The notes under the pieces were generated by a model. It was not told where the DNA came from. It did not search any database and saw nothing but the letters and a program-made list of their open reading frames with translations. Made by a program: the position numbers and the translations under genes. This document shows, piece after piece, positions 1 through 6,492 of a DNA stretch of 13,500 nucleotides (its first letter is position 1; every line of letters begins with the position of its first letter). Source of the DNA: JBHAEP01 sp041855665 (lineage in GTDB: Bacteria > Patescibacteriota > Saccharimonadia > Saccharimonadales > Saccharimonadaceae). The stretch covers positions 1 to 13,500 of the forward strand of contig JBHAEP010000005.1 of NCBI GenBank assembly GCA_041855665.1, given 5' to 3'.

Positions 1-1051
1 CAAGGAAAATCTGACCATCAGTAATAGAAATAACGTTGGTTGGAATGTATGCAGAAATATCACCAGCCTGCGTTTCAATGATTGGTAGGGCAGTCAAAGA
101 GCCAGCCCCAAGTGCATCAGAAAGCTTAGCTGATCGCTCCAAAAGGCGAGAATGAAGATAGAAAACGTCACCTGGATAAGCTTCGCGTCCTGGTGGGCGG
201 CGAAGAAGTAGTGACATCTGGCGATAAGCCACCGCATGCTTTGTCAAATCGTCGTAAATCATCAACGCGTGACCCTTGTTGTCGCGGAAATATTCACCCA
301 TAGCAGTTGCCGCGTAAGGGGCAAGATAGAGCATAGAAGCTGGATCGCTAGGGCTAGTTGCCACAATAATAGTCTGGTCCATAACGCCTTCATCTTTAAG
401 TCGCTCAACAAGTCGAGCAACCTTACTGCGTTTTTGACCAATCGCCACGTAAACATTTACCACGCCAGTTTTTTGCTTGGCTTGGTTGATCATCGTGTCG
501 ATCGCGATAGCAGTTTTACCAGTTTGACGATCGCCGATAATCAATTCACGCTGACCACGACCAATCGGGAACATTGCATCGATGCTCATAATTCCAGTCA
601 TTAAAGGTTCGTGAACAGATTTTCGACCCATTACGCCAATAGCATCGCGTTCAACAAGCCCAGTCTGCTTAGTTTTAATGACAGGACCACCGTCAAGCGG
701 ATTCCCAAGTGGATCAACTACGCGACCAAGAAGTTCTGGGCCAACAGGAACTTCAAGAACAGTTCCTTTCAATTTAACTTTTGATCCGGCGCGAACTTCA
801 CGATCATCGCCAAGAAGAACCGCACCGATTTCATCTTCCATAAGGTTTAGAGCGAAAGCTTCAACAATTTTACCATCGCTTTCAATCTCTAGCACTTCGC
901 TATACCCAGCGGAGCGCAAACCATGAACCCACGCCACGCCGTCACCGACGCGAACAACAATTCCGCTAGATTCCAAACCTTCGGTAGATTCAAGATTCGC
1001 AATCGCTTCTTTAAGCTCTTTTGACAATTCTTTAATTGCAATATCGCTCAT
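1..1051 (-). CDS. atpA: F1F0 ATP synthase subunit alpha (N-terminal 350 residues, cut by window edge)
   Basis: Alpha subunit of the catalytic F1 head; with beta it forms the alpha3-beta3 hexamer and carries the non-catalytic nucleotide sites. The ATG at 1051 follows an SD-like GAAAGG, and the frame stays open to base 1, giving about 350 of the usual ~510 residues. The Walker A motif GDRQTGKT is at residues 173-180. Further family signatures are the early GLESSGIVVRVGDGVAWVHG-type beta-barrel segment, GRVVDPLGNPLDGG, and downstream YDDLTKHAVAYRQ and RRPPGREAYPGDVFY. The C-terminal third, with the interface arginine, lies outside the window. It starts 3 nt after the atpH stop, so the two are co-transcribed and probably translationally coupled. 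The gamma, beta and epsilon genes would be expected beyond base 1. Identification is secure. Confidence 0.97.
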   Translation of the reverse strand, partial: MSDIAIKELSKELKEAIANLESTEGLESSGIVVRVGDGVAWVHGLRSAGYSEVLEIESDGKIVEAFALNLMEDEIGAVLLGDDREVRAGSKVKLKGTVLEVPVGPELLGRVVDPLGNPLDGGPVIKTKQTGLVERDAIGVMGRKSVHEPLMTGIMSIDAMFPIGRGQRELIIGDRQTGKTAIAIDTMINQAKQKTGVVNVYVAIGQKRSKVARLVERLKDEGVMDQTIIVATSPSDPASMLYLAPYAATAMGEYFRDNKGHALMIYDDLTKHAVAYRQMSLLLRRPPGREAYPGDVFYLHSRLLERSAKLSDALGAGSLTALPIIETQAGDISAYIPTNVISITDGQIFL

Positions 1052-1054
1052 CTT

Positions 1055-1453
1055 CTACCTTTCTTTCAAATAATTATTTTTTATAGATGACAATTTACCA
1101 GAAACCGAACCGTCCATAGATCCAATCGGTGTTGTCAATTTCATTCCAGCAATCAAAGACTTATCAACATCTTCGCGCAAATAAACTTCTTTTGCATTCG
1201 TGCTTTTCTTTAGAAAATCAACAACCTCATTTCGCAAAGAGTCTTCCAAGTTGCGAGCTGTTGAAATGTCTGCAATCAAAAAACCTTTTTGACTTAGACT
1301 AAATTCAATATCACGAATCAAAAGATTAATCTCACGCTGGCGACGATTTTCAACCAAAAAAGCTGCAAGTTCTTTGATAATGCTAGAATTATTTTCAAGT
1401 AGTTTATCTGCGGCATATTCCGCTAGTTTACGACGAGAAATCTTTCCAGCCAT
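1055..1453 (-). CDS. atpH: F1F0 ATP synthase subunit delta, short form
   Basis: Delta (OSCP homologue) of the peripheral stalk, joining the b subunits to the top of the alpha3-beta3 head. The C-terminal half carries the family signature: VDKSLIAGM at residues 96-104, then GSMDGSVSGKL at 111-121. The protein has only 132 residues, against about 175-180 in most bacteria. The loss is in the N-terminal helical domain, the part that normally docks on the alpha N-terminus. It lies between atpF (4 nt gap) and atpA (3 nt gap), the usual F-H-A order. No strong SD precedes the ATG, so coupling to atpF translation is likely. Sequence similarity to the delta family is weak outside the C-terminus, but position plus the terminal motif make the call firm. 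Confidence 0.9.
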   Translation of the reverse strand: MAGKISRRKLAEYAADKLLENNSSIIKELAAFLVENRRQREINLLIRDIEFSLSQKGFLIADISTARNLEDSLRNEVVDFLKKSTNAKEVYLREDVDKSLIAGMKLTTPIGSMDGSVSGKLSSIKNNYLKER

Positions 1454-1457
1454 AAAA

Positions 1458-2000
1458 CTACTTTTTACCTTTCAAGGTATCCTGTATCAAGGTTGAATCA
1501 ACTTTTTGACTAACTTCTTTCGAGGTTACTTTTTCAGTTGCAGCAACCACCAAATCAACCATCTCGCCCTGAAGTTGCTTTTTCGCATTTGCAACTTCTT
1601 TAGCAATGTCTTCGTTAGCAGATTCTAAAATCCTCTCAGCGCGAGCTTTGGCTTTCTTATCAGATTCTTCAACCATTTTATTAGCTTGGTCTTTTGCATC
1701 AAGAATAATCTGATTAGCCTCTTCGCGAGCATTCTTCAATAAATCCGAAATTTCAGACTGAGCTTTTTTGGCATCTCTGGTAGCTTTTTCAGCAGCTTTT
1801 TGACTTTCTAGCAAATCAGCTTCGCGCTTATCTAGCATCTTAACTAGAGGAGGGTAAACCCAGCGGCGCAAAATTGCCAAAAGAATCAAAAACGCTACCA
1901 ATTGCAAAATCAAAAGTCGAACATCAATCCCTATAGAAGAGAACATGTCGCTTTGACTCTCTGAAGCAGAAGCAGCAAATTTTGTTACCAAATATTCCAT
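1458..2000 (-). CDS. atpF: F1F0 ATP synthase subunit b
   Basis: Peripheral-stalk subunit b: a membrane anchor with a long cytoplasmic helix that holds F1 still against rotor torque. The 180 residues show a short polar N-terminus (about 1-24), one hydrophobic segment (about 26-46, LLILQLVAFLILLAIL), then the conserved RRWVYPPLVKMLDKRE turn at 45-60. The rest is an Ala/Lys/Glu-rich, heptad-like helix to the C-terminus. Length is slightly above the usual ~160. The ATG at 2000 is preceded by an AGAGG SD; a later Met at residue 19 just before the membrane segment is possible but lacks an SD as good. It sits between atpE and atpH. Confidence 0.93.
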   Translation of the reverse strand: MEYLVTKFAASASESQSDMFSSIGIDVRLLILQLVAFLILLAILRRWVYPPLVKMLDKREADLLESQKAAEKATRDAKKAQSEISDLLKNAREEANQIILDAKDQANKMVEESDKKAKARAERILESANEDIAKEVANAKKQLQGEMVDLVVAATEKVTSKEVSQKVDSTLIQDTLKGKK

Positions 2001-2014
2001 TAACTACCTCTAAA

Positions 2015-2227
2015 TTACATAACTTTGCCGACGATAGCAACGATGAAACCGATGATTGCTAGAGCGTCGATGAATGAGATTCCAAGAATCATCATAGTTC
2101 GTAGGTCGTTAACTTTTTCTGGGTTGCGTCCAGCTGCGTTCATAGCAGCAGCACCAACTAGTCCAGCACCAATAGCAGCAAAAGCAGCCGGCAAAGCATA
2201 CGCAAGTGTAAATGCAAGTGATTCCAT
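2015..2227 (-). CDS. atpE: F1F0 ATP synthase subunit c (proteolipid)
   Basis: Rotor-ring subunit c, two membrane helices joined by a cytoplasmic loop. The 70 residues give helix 1 (about 5-30), the polar loop GRNPE at 33-37 that contacts gamma/epsilon, and helix 2 (about 45-67). The ion-binding carboxylate is D54 in SFIDALAI; most non-enterobacterial c subunits have Glu here. Helix 1 has Ala, not Gln, at the place (A21) where Na+-binding c rings carry a Gln ligand, so I infer proton coupling. A strong SD (AAGGAG) lies 9-14 nt before the ATG, fitting the high c-ring copy number. Length and motifs are canonical. Confidence 0.96.
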   Translation of the reverse strand: MESLAFTLAYALPAAFAAIGAGLVGAAAMNAAGRNPEKVNDLRTMMILGISFIDALAIIGFIVAIVGKVM

Positions 2228-2265
2228 AATTTAATATCTCCTTTTTAATTAATTATTAAACTTTT

Positions 2266-3096
2266 TTAAGTTTCATTCTCCACAGTTTTTAATCTATCAA
2301 CAGGGGAATGATCAATTGAATGTTCGTCGCTATCGTCATGGTGCGACAGGCCAAGGGAAATAAACACAACTGTCAACATAAAGAATATGTAGGCCTGAAT
2401 ACCACCAATAAATAGCTCAAAAATATAAAACGGCTGAAGTGCAATAGGTGAAACGTATTGAGTTAAATACGCCACCATCACGAGTAGCACCTCTCCAGCT
2501 AAAACGTTACCGAAAAGTCGGAAACTAAGCCCAAGAAGCCTTGAAAATTCAGCCACAAGTTCCAAAATTCCCACAAAAGCCATAATTGGGCTCTTGAGAG
2601 GATTTACAAAATAGCGCCCCATATTACCCTTAAAGCCAAGATACTTAAAGGCATAAACCTGAGCTGCCACAATAGTTACAATTGCCAAAGCAAAGGTCAT
2701 ATTCAAATCAGCCACAATCGGACGAAACAGCGGAGTCGCATGCTCACCGACAACTATTGAACCGACGATCGGCAAAATTCCCATCCAATACTGTGCAATC
2801 ACAAAAAAGAAAATCGTAATCGCTAGCGGTGCAACGCGACGCGCCCAAACTTTATCCGGAATAACCTCTTCGACAGTTTTATACAGTCCATCAAAAACCC
2901 AGTGTACAAGACGAGTGAAAAAATTATGCTCCTTTTTGCCGATTACAGCAGCTCGAGTCCTGAAAAGTAAAGCAACTAAAATCAAAATTCCCACCAAACC
3001 TAGTGCATGAGAGTTGGTAATCGGAAAACCGCCAATATTAAAAATTTCTTCCGCCTTAATTGAAATATGCGGTCCTGTCGCTGCAAAAAAATGCAT
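2266..3096 (-). CDS. atpB: F1F0 ATP synthase subunit a
   Basis: Stator subunit a, forming the two ion half-channels next to the c ring. The 276 residues contain several hydrophobic segments and the diagnostic LSFRLFGNVLAGE at about 190-202, with the essential arginine R193 (equivalent to E. coli aR210) and E202 (aE219). The last helix has IQAYIFFMLTVVF with Q234 (aQ252). The C-terminus ends in a polar tail rich in His and Asp (SHHDDSDEHSIDH, 251-263). The gene begins 2 nt after the atpI-like stop, so translation is coupled. The gap of 38 nt before atpE is the longest in the operon and contains the atpE SD. Identification is secure. Confidence 0.97.
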   Translation of the reverse strand: MHFFAATGPHISIKAEEIFNIGGFPITNSHALGLVGILILVALLFRTRAAVIGKKEHNFFTRLVHWVFDGLYKTVEEVIPDKVWARRVAPLAITIFFFVIAQYWMGILPIVGSIVVGEHATPLFRPIVADLNMTFALAIVTIVAAQVYAFKYLGFKGNMGRYFVNPLKSPIMAFVGILELVAEFSRLLGLSFRLFGNVLAGEVLLVMVAYLTQYVSPIALQPFYIFELFIGGIQAYIFFMLTVVFISLGLSHHDDSDEHSIDHSPVDRLKTVENET

Positions 3097-3098
3097 AA

Positions 3099-3356
3099 CT
3101 ATTTATTAGCCCCTTTTTTAGAATTAACATTTGAAATCTGCCTACGAATAAGCATTCCAGCGCCGATAAAGCCAACAATAATGCCGGCAAACATAAACCA
3201 CGGCTTCATGTCAAACTGACCGTCAAGCCAAACACCTAAAAGAGTAAAGCCAACACTTGGCACAAACATCCTCCAAGTAGTATCAAGAAAAGTCCCCATG
3301 AGCAACATGGTTGTTTCAGAACTAGTCTGATTATCGGACGGTTTTCGATCTGACAT
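3099..3356 (-). CDS. AtpI/AtpZ-like small membrane protein of the ATP synthase operon
   Basis: Small two-helix membrane protein of the kind that opens many bacterial atp operons and is thought to help c-ring assembly or carry divalent cations. From the ATG at 3356 it has 85 residues: a polar N-terminus (1-17), helix 1 (about 23-43), a connector with WLDGQFDMKPW (43-53), helix 2 (about 54-70), and a basic tail. The pattern G..LG.WLD......PW matches the AtpI/AtpZ family. A longer reading from a TTG at 3413 exists, but it would start upstream of the -10 box at 3369-3374, so 3356 is preferred. It is the first gene of the operon, 2 nt before atpB. Confidence 0.85.
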   Translation of the reverse strand: MSDRKPSDNQTSSETTMLLMGTFLDTTWRMFVPSVGFTLLGVWLDGQFDMKPWFMFAGIIVGFIGAGMLIRRQISNVNSKKGANK

Positions 3357-3368
3357 AACTTTACCTAA

Positions 3369-3397
3369 ACTATACCAAAAAAACAGCAAAAAAACAA
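3369..3397 (-). promoter_or_regulatory. Promoter of the atp operon
   Basis: On the minus strand, TTGTTT (3392-3397) and TATAGT (3369-3374) are separated by 17 bp, with TGG immediately before the -10 (extended -10). The -10 ends 12 nt before the ATG at 3356, so the leader would be only a few bases; a weak AGG lies in it. This is the only promoter-like site seen upstream of the operon. Confidence 0.6.
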
Positions 3398-3420
3398 GTC
3401 GCAAAATTGGCAAATAATGT

Positions 3421-3440
3421 AATTTTATTCAGCTAAAATT
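3421..3440. repeat. Inverted repeat between divergent atp and redoxin promoters
   Basis: AATTTTA, a 6-nt spacer, then TAAAATT: a perfect 7-bp inverted repeat in the -35 region of the plus-strand redoxin promoter and upstream of the atp promoter. It could be an operator or just AT-rich chance. Confidence 0.3.
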
Positions 3441-3451
3441 CAGATTAAAAA

Positions 3452-3460
3452 TGATATAAT
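3452..3460 (+). promoter_or_regulatory. Extended -10 promoter of the redoxin gene
   Basis: TGATATAAT, a perfect extended -10. No convincing -35 is present. It ends 40 nt before the ATG, so this mRNA has a leader of about 33 nt with a strong SD, unlike the leaderless genes nearby. Confidence 0.7.
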
Positions 3461-3486
3461 AAAAACACTAACGACATTAGAGTCCC

Positions 3487-3495
3487 GGAGGAGGA
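3487..3495 (+). promoter_or_regulatory. Strong Shine-Dalgarno site of the redoxin gene
   Basis: GGAGGAGGA ends 5 nt before the ATG at 3501. It is the strongest SD in the window and fixes the start. Confidence 0.85.
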
Positions 3496-3500
3496 TATTT

Positions 3501-3770
3501 ATGAGCGAAAACCAAAACAAAGTTACAGTTTATAGCACTAGCTGGTGTGCATTTTGCCATACTGAAATACAGTGGCTAGATCAGCTTGGTGTAAAATACG
3601 AAGCAAAAGATATCGAAGCCGATCCAAAAGCTATGGAAGAATTATCCGAAAAGAATGGCGGAAACTATCAAGGAGTTCCAGTAACTGATATTAACGGTGA
3701 ACTAATCTTAGGCTTCGACCGCCCACGACTACAAGAAGCTTTGAAATCTGCAGGCTTGATTTCAGAATAA
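3501..3770 (+). CDS. Glutaredoxin-family thiol-disulfide oxidoreductase (mycoredoxin-like)
   Basis: Small cytosolic thioredoxin-fold protein (89 residues) that reduces disulfides or mixed disulfides. The first beta strand VTVYSTSW leads into the redox motif C16-A-F-C19. The cis-proline is P60 in GVPVT, and GFDRPRL follows, as in NrdH/YruB/mycoredoxin proteins. The SWCxxCH context and NGGN (52-55) before the cis-Pro loop resemble actinobacterial mycoredoxin more than classic CPYC glutaredoxin; that is recognition from memory. It has its own promoter and strong SD, divergent from the atp operon, and is followed 13 nt later by a small zinc-ribbon-like gene that is probably co-transcribed. Physiological reductant and targets are unknown. 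Confidence 0.85.
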   Translation: MSENQNKVTVYSTSWCAFCHTEIQWLDQLGVKYEAKDIEADPKAMEELSEKNGGNYQGVPVTDINGELILGFDRPRLQEALKSAGLISE

Positions 3771-3783
3771 TTAACCAGAAAAT

Positions 3784-3990
3784 ATGCCTAGAAAAAATCG
3801 CCAAACAAAAGCAACTCGCACCACCTTTAATTTAGGTGGTGATTGCTTTCATAAAAAGCGATACACCAATGAACTAATCGCCAAGCGCGATGCCGAAGCA
3901 ATGCAGCTAGGCTCTTTTGATTTGGAGCTGTCTGTTTATAAATGCCAGAGATGCGGTGGATGGCACCTAACTAGTCGCCAATCTCAATAA
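3784..3990 (+). CDS. Small zinc-ribbon-like protein (CxxC ... WHLTS)
   Basis: A 68-residue basic protein. C21-F-H23 near the middle and C54-Q-R-C57-GGW-H61 near the end could make a single zinc site; the YKCxxCGGWHLTS ending is a pattern I recognise from small bacterial and phage proteins of no settled function. The first 15 residues are rich in Lys, Arg and Thr and could bind nucleic acid. It follows the redoxin gene by 13 nt with no promoter between, so it is probably in the same transcript; only a weak SD is visible. The last 20 nt overlap the 3' end of the convergent ABC-F gene. Coding is supported by the cysteine pattern; role unknown. Confidence 0.75.
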   Translation: MPRKNRQTKATRTTFNLGGDCFHKKRYTNELIAKRDAEAMQLGSFDLELSVYKCQRCGGWHLTSRQSQ

Positions 3991-5635
3991 CTTGTCCGCC
4001 GATTTTATCCCTAAAATATCCGTCATGACTAACGAAAATAACCGCACCCTTGTATCCAGCTAGGGATTTTTCCAGTTCCTCTATACTTGGAAGGTCTAAA
4101 TGATTTGTCGGTTCATCCAAGATCAACAAGTCTGGCTCGTTGGCGAGCATGGAAATAATCTGGAATCTCGCTTTTTGACCACCAGAAAGCCTAGCTAGCA
4201 GAGTCTCTAGGTCTCCGAGGTTAAATAAATAATCACTTGCCAGCTGACGAACTTTAGTTTCGCTAATCCTCAAGTCTCTATCAAGATACATTTTTTCAAT
4301 AGCTTCACCGAGAGGTAGATGTAGATACCGCTCTTCAATCTCCTGATAATAAACCCCGACTCGCATATTTTTATCAGTCCATATCTGACCATCATACATA
4401 TTTACACTAGACTGATATTCAACAGGGGAGATACTAGATAAAATAGCCTTTATTAGGGTTGATTTACCTGCACCGTTTCGACCTCGAAACTCAATCTTTT
4501 CACCTTCACGAAGGTCCATATTAACACCCTCAAACAAAATATCATCATACCCAAGGGCAACATTCTCCAAGCGAACCAAAATCCTAGAACTGCGAGATTC
4601 AGCATCATTAATATTTAGCTTGATATTTTTAGATTTAAATTTACCGTATCTAGCAGAAGATTTAAAATCTAGCGACTGAACAGAGCTTTCATCAATCCAG
4701 AAATTCGGCTTTTCGACAGCCTCTAATTCTGCCAATTCTTCTCTAGATTCATTTTCTAATCTCTTGAACTTTTGAATTGTACCAGGGTTACGAGATTTTT
4801 CTTTTAATCGCTGATAGTCTAAGACTTTTTGCTTTAAATTAACAATACGTTTTTCAATCTGTTCATATTCATGCATACCTATCGCAGTTCGACTGGCATT
4901 CTGCTTTAAGTAAGCGTCATAATTTCCTTTATAACTAATCGATTTTCCGTCTTTGATTTCAACAATCCTGTCAACTCTTGCTAAAACATCCCGATCATGA
5001 GTAATAACCAGCATAGCTATTTTGCTCGATTCCTCACTAGTCATCCAATCTATAAATTGTTTTTTCGCGATATAATCCATGTGGTTTGTTGGCTCGTCAA
5101 TAAAAACCAAATGTGCATTCGCATGCATAATTTTTACAATCTCAATCATGCGTTTTTGACCACCAGACAAAGATGATATTTTCCGCGAACCAAAACCTTC
5201 AAGCTGAAGCTTCTTTAACTCCTCCTCAATCTTCGCTTCGACAAGATAAAATCCCTTGTCGTCAAACCTAGTCAGCGCCTCAGTAAATCGCTCGATCATT
5301 TTTAAATCGTCGCCCATTTTCTCTGGATAAGTGTCGATAATATTCTTTAATTCCGAATATTCAGGAAGCCCCGATAATATATATTCCATCACTGATGCTT
5401 CACCAAGACCGTGATGTTCCTGCGCGGTGCTAGCTATCGTAATTCCTTTTTTAAAAATAATCTCACCGGTAAAGTCCTTATCATTTCCGCTTAAAATCCC
5501 AAAAAGAGTTGACTTACCAATACCATTTCGACCAACAACACCAACTTTTTCGCCATCTTCAATACTAAACCGAATAGCGCTAAAGAGCTCCTTCATGCCA
5601 AAAGATTTTTCGGTAATTGTAATATCTGCGATCAT
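3971..5635 (-). CDS. ABC-F family ATPase (ribosome-associated)
   Basis: Soluble protein with two ABC domains and no membrane segments, the ABC-F layout; such proteins bind the ribosomal E site and act as translation factors, some giving antibiotic protection. From the ATG at 5635 it has 554 residues. Domain 1: Walker A GRNGIGKST (35-43), signature SLSGGQKR (155-162), Walker B FIDEPTNH (178-185), H-switch H213. A charged helical linker with RNPGTIQKFKRLE lies at about 250-345. Domain 2: Walker A GRNGAGKST (385-393), signature RLSGGQKAR (482-490), Walker B LLILDEPTNHLD (503-514), H537. There is no long C-terminal extension. A reading 44 residues longer is open, but the -10 box at 5642-5647 argues for 5635. 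Which ABC-F subfamily it belongs to cannot be told from motifs. Confidence 0.93.
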   Translation of the reverse strand: MIADITITEKSFGMKELFSAIRFSIEDGEKVGVVGRNGIGKSTLFGILSGNDKDFTGEIIFKKGITIASTAQEHHGLGEASVMEYILSGLPEYSELKNIIDTYPEKMGDDLKMIERFTEALTRFDDKGFYLVEAKIEEELKKLQLEGFGSRKISSLSGGQKRMIEIVKIMHANAHLVFIDEPTNHMDYIAKKQFIDWMTSEESSKIAMLVITHDRDVLARVDRIVEIKDGKSISYKGNYDAYLKQNASRTAIGMHEYEQIEKRIVNLKQKVLDYQRLKEKSRNPGTIQKFKRLENESREELAELEAVEKPNFWIDESSVQSLDFKSSARYGKFKSKNIKLNINDAESRSSRILVRLENVALGYDDILFEGVNMDLREGEKIEFRGRNGAGKSTLIKAILSSISPVEYQSSVNMYDGQIWTDKNMRVGVYYQEIEERYLHLPLGEAIEKMYLDRDLRISETKVRQLASDYLFNLGDLETLLARLSGGQKARFQIISMLANEPDLLILDEPTNHLDLPSIEELEKSLAGYKGAVIFVSHDGYFRDKIGGQVIEIGD

Positions 5636-5641
5636 TCTTTT

Positions 5642-5650
5642 ATTATAACA
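5642..5650 (-). promoter_or_regulatory. Extended -10 promoter, leaderless, ABC-F gene
   Basis: Minus-strand TGTTATAAT; the -10 ends 6 nt before the ATG at 5635, so the first transcribed base should be at or next to the start codon. There is no room for an SD. Confidence 0.75.
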
Positions 5651-5668
5651 GGGAAGGCAAAAAGTCCG

Positions 5669-5677
5669 TGATATAAT
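5669..5677 (+). promoter_or_regulatory. Extended -10 promoter, leaderless, alpha/beta hydrolase gene
   Basis: TGATATAAT ends 8 nt before the ATG at 5686. It lies back to back with the ABC-F promoter, the two -10 boxes being 24 bp apart, so the two genes share a very compact divergent promoter region. Confidence 0.75.
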
Positions 5678-5685
5678 CATAAGAT

Positions 5686-6456
5686 ATGGATATAGTATTA
5701 ATTCACGGTTTCCGCGGCACTCATCATGGACTGAATTTAATTGCAAAAAACCTACCAAAAGAAGCAAATATATTTATTCCTGATTTACCAGGCTTCGGGG
5801 ATGGTGAAATATTGCCAGATTATAGCATCGAAGATTATGTTAAGTGGCTGGAAAATTATATAAAAAACTTAAACCTCAAAAACAATCCCGTGCTACTTGG
5901 ACATTCTTTTGGAAGTATTATCACTAGTCATTTTGCTCAAAAAAATCCAGAGATGATTTCAAAATTAATTCTAGTTAATCCAATCGCTAAACCCGCATTA
6001 TCTGGATCAGACCGATTTTTGACTAATTTAGCAATTTTATATTACAAAATAGGTAGCATTTTACCGGAAAATTTTGCCAGAAAATGGCTCGGAATGCAAC
6101 TTTCCACTGATATCACTAGTCTAGTGATGACAAAAACTAAGGATAAGAAGATTAAAAAATTCATCATCGATCAACATCGTCAATACTTCAGTAATTTCCA
6201 AAATCCCAAGACTCTATTGGATATTTTCATAACTTCAACAAAAAACTGCGTCGGCGACGTTGCCAAAAAAATCACAACACCTACGCTTTTAATTGGAGGT
6301 GACAAAGATCAGCTCGTGCCCGTAAAAGATATAAAAAATCTAAATCAAGATATTAAAAATTCAAAACTAACAATCATCGAAAATGTCGGCCATTTAACCC
6401 ACTACGAAACTCCGAAGGAAGTAGCCGACAGCATCAAAAAATTCATCAAAAAATAA
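5686..6456 (+). CDS. Alpha/beta-hydrolase fold protein
   Basis: Predicted soluble serine hydrolase, 256 residues. The protein starts almost directly with the first core strand and the oxyanion segment HGFRG (7-11). The nucleophile elbow is G72-H-S74-F-G76, the acid is probably D208 in GGDKDQLVP, and the base H236 in NVGHLTHYE, so the catalytic triad is complete. DLPGFGDG at 33-40 is typical of the hydrolase/esterase/peptidase branch. No signal peptide. The substrate cannot be deduced: ester hydrolases, lipases, aminopeptidases and C-C hydrolases all share this pattern. It is AT-rich compared with its neighbours. It is alone in its transcript, between its own promoter and the terminator at 6455. 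Confidence 0.9.
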   Translation: MDIVLIHGFRGTHHGLNLIAKNLPKEANIFIPDLPGFGDGEILPDYSIEDYVKWLENYIKNLNLKNNPVLLGHSFGSIITSHFAQKNPEMISKLILVNPIAKPALSGSDRFLTNLAILYYKIGSILPENFARKWLGMQLSTDITSLVMTKTKDKKIKKFIIDQHRQYFSNFQNPKTLLDIFITSTKNCVGDVAKKITTPTLLIGGDKDQLVPVKDIKNLNQDIKNSKLTIIENVGHLTHYETPKEVADSIKKFIKK

Positions 6457-6479
6457 TAAGCCCTGAATTGGGGCTTATT
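6455..6479. terminator. Bidirectional terminator between hydrolase and glycosyltransferase genes
   Basis: Stem AATAAGCCC / GGGCTTATT (9 bp) around a 7-nt loop. It starts in the stop region of the hydrolase gene and has T-rich tails on both strands, serving two convergent genes. Confidence 0.85.
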
Positions 6480-6492
6480 TATTTTAGTTATT

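Noticed and set aside
236..926. Open frames on the plus strand opposite atpA
   Set aside because: Complementary to a clearly conserved coding sequence; compositions are unlike real proteins.
2025..2234. Open frame antisense to the c-subunit gene
   Set aside because: A shadow of the biased codons of atpE; no SD, promoter or family signal.
3357..3413. N-terminal extension of the AtpI-like protein from a TTG at 3413
   Set aside because: It would begin upstream of the extended -10 box at 3369-3374, and the added residues do not match the family.
5636..5767. 44-residue extension of the ABC-F protein
   Set aside because: It crosses both divergent promoters and the start of the hydrolase gene; the ABC domain starts naturally at 5635.
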